Source of the DNA: Dyadobacter sp. 676
Lineage (GTDB): Bacteria; Bacteroidota; Bacteroidia; Cytophagales; Spirosomataceae
DNA: 64,000 nt
NCBI RefSeq assembly: GCF_040448675.1
Contig: NZ_CP159289.1
Coordinates: forward strand, 3,187,001-3,251,000
Reading direction: 5' to 3'
In this document: in pieces, positions 59,133-64,000 of the stretch
Numbering within the stretch: position 1 is the first letter of the stretch
Layout: every line of letters begins with the position of its first letter
The notes under the pieces: generated by a model
Told to the model about the DNA's origin: nothing
Database searches by the model: none
Seen by the model: the letters and a program-made list of their open reading frames with translations, nothing else
Translations under genes and position numbers: made by a program

Positions 59133-60893
59133 ATGGGATTTAATGAAAATCAAACTGCAACAATTCACGGCTCGGAACCGGTGGTTTCGGTGGCCAAGCC
59201 GGAGCTGATCAATGGCTCGCATGCGGTGATCCAGTCGCTGATTGCGGAAGGGGTGAAAACCATTTTCGGATATCCGGGCGGGGCGATTATGCCGGTGTAC
59301 GATGCGATCTATGACTATCAGGACCAGATCAACCACATTCTGGTGCGCCACGAACAGGGTGCCGCCCATGCGGCCGAAGGTTTTGCGCGCATATCGGGTG
59401 AAGTAGGCGTATGCCTGGTAACTTCCGGTCCGGGCGCCACTAACCTGGTGACCGGCATCGCCGATGCGATCATCGACTCCACGCCGATGGTCTGCATTAT
59501 CGGTCAGGTAGCATCACACTTGCTCGGTACCGATGCATTTCAGGAAACGGACGTAATGGGTATTACCATCCCGATCACGAAATGGAACTACCAGATTACG
59601 ACGCCGGATGAGATTCCCGAGATCATCGCCAAGGCATTCTACATAGCAAAATCCGGCCGCCCGGGACCTGTGTTGATCGATATTACGAAAGATGCACAGC
59701 AAAAACTGATGACGAAACCTTTCGTACATAAGAAGACGGAGACTTTATTGAGTTATCACCCTCGCATTGCCCCGAAAGACGAGCAACTGGCGGCCGCAGC
59801 CAAGCTGATCAACCAGGCGAAACGCCCGTTCCTGTTTGTGGGGCATGGCGTGCAGATCGCCGGTGCCGAGCAGGAATTGCTCCAATTCATCGAAAAAACG
59901 GATGTTCCGGCGGCTTCTACATTGCTGGGGCTATCTTCGATGCCGGTTGACCACCCCAATTACGTAGGCTGGCTGGGAATGCACGGTAACTATGGTACAA
60001 ACGTTTTGACCAACCAATGCGACCTTATTATCGCTGTCGGAATGCGTTTCGACGATCGTGTTACGGGCGATCTGAACCGCTACGCGAAACAGGCGAAGGT
60101 CGTGCATATCGAAATCGACCCCGCTGAGATCGATAAGATTGTGAAAGCCGATGCGCCGGTGGTAGGCGATGCAAAGAAAGCATTGGAAATGCTGCTTCCG
60201 TTGGTAAACGAAAATAATCACGAAGCATGGAGAGCGGAGTTCAGGAAATACGATGCGATCGAAGACCAGAAGATTACGCAGCCCGAATTGGCACCGACCA
60301 CCGAGAAGATCAAAATGGCGGAAGTGATCCGCACCCTTTCGGATAAAACCAAAGGCGAAGCGGTGATCGTGGCCGACGTAGGGCAGCACCAGATGATGGC
60401 GGCACGTTACTACCAGTTTAAAAAACCGAGCTCGTACATTACTTCGGGCGGTTTGGGGACTATGGGTTACGCATTGCCGGCTTCATTCGGGGCGAAGGTC
60501 GGTGCGCCGGACCGTGAGGTGGTAGCGATTATAGGCGATGGTTGTTTCCAGATGACCATTCAGGAATTGGGTACCATTGCGCAAAGCGGTCTGCCGGTGA
60601 AGATTATCATTCTGAACAACAACTTCCTCGGAATGGTACGCCAGTGGCAGCAACTTTTCCACCAGAAACGCTATTCGTTTGTGGAGCTGCAAAATCCTGA
60701 TTTTATCACGATCGCGAAAGGTTTCGGCATCGACGGTCATACCTGCGCGAAACGCGAGGACCTGCATGCGTCGCTGGACAAAATGCTGGCTTCCGACAAG
60801 CCTTACCTGCTGGAAGTGTTGGTTGAAAAAGAAGAAAACGTGTTCCCGATGGTGCCAACCGGGGCTTGTGTGGCCGATATCCGTTTGGAATAA
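59133..60893 (+). CDS. ilvB: acetolactate synthase large subunit
   Basis: ThDP-dependent synthesis of 2-acetolactate/2-aceto-2-hydroxybutyrate. 586 residues. N-terminal domain FGYPGGAIMPVYDAIYD and RHEQGAAHAAEGFARISGEV with the catalytic glutamate region; C-terminal ThDP motif VAIIGDGCFQMTIQELGTIA, then ILNNNFLGMVRQWQQLF. ATG 59133 gives MGFNENQ, 44 bases after ilvD. Pairs with ilvN. Confidence 0.96.
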   Translation: MGFNENQTATIHGSEPVVSVAKPELINGSHAVIQSLIAEGVKTIFGYPGGAIMPVYDAIYDYQDQINHILVRHEQGAAHAAEGFARISGEVGVCLVTSGPGATNLVTGIADAIIDSTPMVCIIGQVASHLLGTDAFQETDVMGITIPITKWNYQITTPDEIPEIIAKAFYIAKSGRPGPVLIDITKDAQQKLMTKPFVHKKTETLLSYHPRIAPKDEQLAAAAKLINQAKRPFLFVGHGVQIAGAEQELLQFIEKTDVPAASTLLGLSSMPVDHPNYVGWLGMHGNYGTNVLTNQCDLIIAVGMRFDDRVTGDLNRYAKQAKVVHIEIDPAEIDKIVKADAPVVGDAKKALEMLLPLVNENNHEAWRAEFRKYDAIEDQKITQPELAPTTEKIKMAEVIRTLSDKTKGEAVIVADVGQHQMMAARYYQFKKPSSYITSGGLGTMGYALPASFGAKVGAPDREVVAIIGDGCFQMTIQELGTIAQSGLPVKIIILNNNFLGMVRQWQQLFHQKRYSFVELQNPDFITIAKGFGIDGHTCAKREDLHASLDKMLASDKPYLLEVLVEKEENVFPMVPTGACVADIRLE

Positions 60894-60941
60894 TGTAAAT
60901 GGAACTTTGCTATTCACTTACATTCAGACATTCAAGAAATT

Positions 60942-61475
60942 ATGACATCATACACCATTTGTGTCTTTACGGAGAATTCAATCGGTATTCTCAACAAGAT
61001 CACGACGATTTTCACACGGAGGCGGATCAATATTGAGAGTCTGACCGTTTCGGAAACCGAACGTAAGGGTATTTCCCGCTTCACGATCGTCATCCGCAGC
61101 GAGTCACGGGAGGCGGTGGAGAAGCTGGTCCGCCAGATCCGCAAAATCATCGAAGTGCTCGCAGTATTCGGGTACCTCAACGAAGACATCGCCTATAACG
61201 AGATCGCATTATTCAAGGTGTCGACGCCTATTGGCGCCAAACCGCTCGATATCGAAACCATTAACAAGGTTTACAAAGCCTGGGTGGTGTATTGGCATCT
61301 TACGTACGTGATCATCCAGAAAACCGGCACCGAAGAGGAAATCTTTGAATTTTTCGACTATATCAAACCCCACGAGATCCTCGAATTCGTTCGCTCGGGG
61401 CGTGTGGCGGTGAGCAAATCGCCTCAGACACTGGTGGATTATCTGCCGGAAGCCGAGTGGGAGTATTACCAATAG
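60942..61475 (+). CDS. ilvN: acetolactate synthase small regulatory subunit
   Basis: A 177-residue IlvN/IlvH protein. The N-terminal ACT domain is ICVFTENSIGILNKITTIFT, then RRRINIESLTVSETE, which binds valine for feedback inhibition in the family. The C-terminal domain is longer than in some homologues and ends LPEAEWEYYQ. It starts 48 bases after ilvB. Confidence 0.93.
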   Translation: MTSYTICVFTENSIGILNKITTIFTRRRINIESLTVSETERKGISRFTIVIRSESREAVEKLVRQIRKIIEVLAVFGYLNEDIAYNEIALFKVSTPIGAKPLDIETINKVYKAWVVYWHLTYVIIQKTGTEEEIFEFFDYIKPHEILEFVRSGRVAVSKSPQTLVDYLPEAEWEYYQ

Positions 61476-61539
61476 TCTATAAAGTTTTAGTAGTATTGCT
61501 TTTAAATTCGTAGTAAATCAATAATCCAATCAATAATCA

Positions 61540-62586
61540 ATGGCAAAATTAAATTTCGGCGGGGTCGAAGAAGAAGTAGTAACCCGTGAAGAATTTCCTC
61601 TTGAAAAAGCACGCGAAGTACTTTCTAACGAAACCATCGCTGTAATTGGTTACGGCGTACAAGGCCCAGGCCAAAGCTTGAACATGCGCGACAACGGATT
61701 CAATGTAATCGTTGGTCAGCGTAAAGGTGGTAAGTCTTGGGACAAAGCCGTTGCTGACGGATGGGTACCAGGCGAAACCCTTTTCGACATCGAAGAGGCG
61801 CTTGCAAAAGGAACCATCATTTGCTACCTGCTTTCTGACGCTGCTCAGATCGAACTTTGGCCAACAGTTAAAAAATACCTTACTGCCGGGAAATCGCTGT
61901 ATTTCTCGCACGGTTTCGGTGTAACTTATAAAGATCAGACGGGCATCGTTCCTCCTGCCGACGTGGACGTGTACCTGGTTGCTCCAAAAGGATCGGGAAC
62001 TTCGCTGCGCCGCATGTTCGTGGAAGGAAAAGGTTTGAACTCTTCTTTCGCGGTATTCCAGGATGCTACCGGCAAAGCGCGTGAAAAATGTATCGCAATG
62101 GGTATCGGTGTGGGTTCAGGTTACCTGTTCGAAACCGATTTCTACCGCGAAGTAACTTCCGACCTTACCGGCGAGCGCGGTACTTTGATGGGTGCTATCC
62201 AGGGTATTTTCGCAGCGCAATACGAAGTGTTGCGTTCAAACGGCCACACGCCGTCGGAAGCATTCAACGAAACCGTTGAAGAGCTGACCCAATCGCTGAT
62301 GCCATTGGTTGCTGAAAACGGTATGGATTGGATGTACGCCAACTGCTCTACTACGGCGCAGCGCGGTGCTTTGGACTGGTGGAAACCATTCCGCGACGCT
62401 ACCAAGCCTGTTTTCGAACAACTTTACAACTCCGTAAAAACCGGCGAGCAAGCTAAGATCTCCATCACGCGCAACTCGCAGCCCGACTACCGCGTGAAAC
62501 TGGAAGAAGAGCTGGCCGAACTGCGCGAATCGGAAATGTGGCAGGCGGGCGCAACTGTTCGCAGCCTCCGTCCGGAAAGAAACTAA
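61540..62586 (+). CDS. ilvC: ketol-acid reductoisomerase
   Basis: Isomerises and reduces acetolactate/acetohydroxybutyrate with NADPH and Mg. 348 residues. NADPH motif IAVIGYGVQGPGQSLNMRDN; VGQRKGGKSW in the specificity loop; SHGFGVTY; the Mg-ligand region ETDFYREVTSDLTGERGTLM and EALTQ-like ETVEELTQSLM. It is preceded by an AT-rich 64-base gap that may hold an extra promoter. Two hairpins follow. Confidence 0.96.
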   Translation: MAKLNFGGVEEEVVTREEFPLEKAREVLSNETIAVIGYGVQGPGQSLNMRDNGFNVIVGQRKGGKSWDKAVADGWVPGETLFDIEEALAKGTIICYLLSDAAQIELWPTVKKYLTAGKSLYFSHGFGVTYKDQTGIVPPADVDVYLVAPKGSGTSLRRMFVEGKGLNSSFAVFQDATGKAREKCIAMGIGVGSGYLFETDFYREVTSDLTGERGTLMGAIQGIFAAQYEVLRSNGHTPSEAFNETVEELTQSLMPLVAENGMDWMYANCSTTAQRGALDWWKPFRDATKPVFEQLYNSVKTGEQAKISITRNSQPDYRVKLEEELAELRESEMWQAGATVRSLRPERN

Positions 62587-62599
62587 TAAAATCCCATTG

Positions 62600-62662
62600 C
62601 CCTTGACTTTGGTCAAGGGAAAAAATAGAAATGGAGCTTTGCTGTTTTGCAAAGCTCTTTTC
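62600..62662 (+). terminator. tandem hairpins between ilvC and ilvA
   Basis: First stem CCCTTGAC (62600-62607)/GTCAAGGG (62612-62619) with loop TTTG, followed by AAAAAATAG. Second stem GAGCTTTGC (62634-62642)/GCAAAGCTC (62649-62657) with loop TGTTTT, followed by TTTTCATT. The second is a good terminator shape, ending 15 bases before the ilvA ATG, so ilvA is expressed by read-through or is regulated here. Confidence 0.78.
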
Positions 62663-62672
62663 ATTGAATCCT

Positions 62673-63929
62673 ATGAGCACTTCACATTCCGTTCCGACTC
62701 TCGATAACATATTTCTCGCCGCCGAACGCTTGCGCGGGGTGATTAACCATACACCGATATTCTATAATGCACATCTTTCGGAGCAGTACGGAGCCAATAT
62801 TTATCTCAAAAGGGAAGATTTACAAACCGTTCGCTCCTACAAAATCCGTGGGGCCTATAACAAAATGGCGAGCATGGCTTCCGAAGCCCTCGCGGGCGGG
62901 GTCGTGTGCGCGAGTGCAGGCAACCACGCGCAGGGGGTCGCCTACGCGTGCCGGAAAATGCAGGTGAAAGGAGCCATTTTCATGCCCACGACCACGCCAG
63001 CGCAGAAAGTGAAGCAAGTGCGGTTGTTCGGGCAGGAATGGATTGAAATACATTTGGTAGGCGACACCTACGACGACGCTTACCATGCTTCGATGGCCTA
63101 CCGCGATAGTACCAATGCCGTTTTTGTGCACCCGTTCGATGATTTGCAGGTTATCGAAGGCCAGGGGACTGTCGGCCTGGAAATTTTCAAGGATGCCGAT
63201 TTCAAAATCGATTACCTGTTGATGGCGATCGGCGGCGGTGGCCTTGCGGCAGGTATTTCCACTGTTTTTAAACAACTTTCCCCTAAAACCCAGCTCATCG
63301 GAGTAGAACCGGAAGGCTCGCCGACCATGCACAAGTCGATTCAGGAAGGGCATGTGGTGACTTTGGAAAACATCGATAAGTTCGTGGATGGGGCGGCTGT
63401 GAAGCGTGCCGGGGACATTACATTCGATATTTGCAGCAAGAGTTTGAATCAAATCCTGCTTGTTCCGGAGGGAAAAGTATGCTCCTCGATTTTGCAGCTT
63501 TATAATGAAGAAGCTATTGTAGCCGAGCCTGCGGGCGCATTGACCGTGGCCGCATTGGATTTGATTGGAAAAGACATTAAGGGCAAAAATGTAGTCGTGC
63601 TGATCAGCGGCGGTAACAACGACATTACCCGCACTGAAGAAATCAAAGAGCGCTCATTACTTTATGAAGGCTTGAAACATTATTTCATCATCCGCTTCCC
63701 GCAACGCTCGGGCGCATTCCGGGAGTTTCTGAATGTGCTCGGGCCGAACGACGACATTGCGCGTTTTGAATATGTAAAGAAAACCAACCGCGAGCAGGGG
63801 CCTGCATTGGTGGGTATCGAACTGAAAAGCCGCGAAGACTTCGCGCCGCTGATCGAGCGAATGGACGCGAATAGGGTGGTGTATGAGTATTTGAATGATC
63901 AGCCGGATTTGTTTCAGTTTATGGTGTAA
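62673..63929 (+). CDS. ilvA: threonine dehydratase (biosynthetic)
   Basis: Converts threonine to 2-oxobutyrate for isoleucine synthesis. 418 residues. The PLP lysine is in VRSYKIRGAYNKM (Lys57), then CASAGNHAQGVAYACRKM, and the glycine loop AIGGGGLAAGIS. The C-terminal single ACT-like domain (FIIRFPQRSGAFREFLNVLG) makes it a short form. ATG 62673 is chosen, since the in-frame upstream start would lie in the hairpin. The 71 bases after the stop show nothing further. Confidence 0.94.
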   Translation: MSTSHSVPTLDNIFLAAERLRGVINHTPIFYNAHLSEQYGANIYLKREDLQTVRSYKIRGAYNKMASMASEALAGGVVCASAGNHAQGVAYACRKMQVKGAIFMPTTTPAQKVKQVRLFGQEWIEIHLVGDTYDDAYHASMAYRDSTNAVFVHPFDDLQVIEGQGTVGLEIFKDADFKIDYLLMAIGGGGLAAGISTVFKQLSPKTQLIGVEPEGSPTMHKSIQEGHVVTLENIDKFVDGAAVKRAGDITFDICSKSLNQILLVPEGKVCSSILQLYNEEAIVAEPAGALTVAALDLIGKDIKGKNVVVLISGGNNDITRTEEIKERSLLYEGLKHYFIIRFPQRSGAFREFLNVLGPNDDIARFEYVKKTNREQGPALVGIELKSREDFAPLIERMDANRVVYEYLNDQPDLFQFMV

Positions 63930-64000
63930 ATTTCAAACAATTTCGGTTGTTTGATGTGAGCGGGCAATGAAGTAATATTGTAATACACAATATATGGCAC

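Noticed and set aside
62631..62672. Extended start of ilvA at ATG 62631
   Set aside because: The added residues are encoded by the terminator-like hairpin and do not resemble the enzyme family.
1..64000. tRNA, rRNA, transposase or phage genes
   Set aside because: I looked for tRNA arm patterns, rRNA segments and transposase/integrase motifs and saw none that I could support by eye.

Overview
The window reads as chromosomal DNA of a Bacteroidota bacterium, most likely of the Cytophagales/Spirosomataceae type (Dyadobacter-like). The sequence evidence is: gliding and type IX secretion genes (gldG, gldJ, a PorP/SprF-like protein and a cargo with the CHU_C-type C-terminal domain), a FecI-FecR-SusC-SusD cassette, Shine-Dalgarno-poor gene starts, and several close matches to the Bacteroidota -7 promoter element TAnnTTTG. 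The genus is an inference. I saw no rRNA, tRNA, CRISPR array, transposase or prophage genes.

Layout. 1-8.7 kb: housekeeping metabolism (asd, 5-formyl-THF cyclo-ligase, NADP isocitrate dehydrogenase, an Omp85-type barrel, aminotransferase, PaaE-like reductase) with a toxin-antitoxin pair beside the RNA ligase rtcB. 8.7-20.2 kb: mostly minus-strand genes: a BlaI/BlaR1-like regulator pair with three operator palindromes, dnaN, gldG, a DUF1080 protein, a GxxExxY protein, RNase R, a PolB-like exonuclease, a small unknown protein and lipB. 20.2-40 kb: an accessory region. It holds a decayed small gene, yraN, a frameshifted sugar epimerase, a very large PVC-type haem dehydrogenase, a repeat mosaic, and then an ECF sigma/anti-sigma/SusC/SusD cassette followed by planctomycete-type cytochrome and DUF1501 genes, a rhamnose-mutarotase-like gene, a DUF2231-cytochrome-LRR fusion and a second sugar epimerase. 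No glycoside hydrolase is present, so this looks like a nutrient-uptake locus coupled to periplasmic haem-based oxidation. 40-57 kb: barstar-like gene, pnuC, mfd, gldJ, comF, pyrC, a NUDIX hydrolase, ruvB, a T9SS cargo divergent from its PorP/SprF-like partner, a NIPSNAP protein, an oxidoreductase and murQ. 57-64 kb: the branched-chain amino acid operon ilvD-ilvB-ilvN-ilvC-ilvA.

Three observations stand out. First, the ilv operon is preceded by a 17-codon leader peptide in which 10 residues are Ile, Leu or Val, followed by mutually exclusive antiterminator and terminator helices: a complete ribosome-mediated attenuator visible in the DNA. Second, three intergenic regions contain long imperfect inverted repeats whose arms are arrays of a GTCAGGTATN-like unit repeating about every 10 bp; one has supplied the last codons and stop of pnuC. 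Third, the sigma/SusCD/PSCyt/DUF1501 locus is a candidate undescribed catabolic system.
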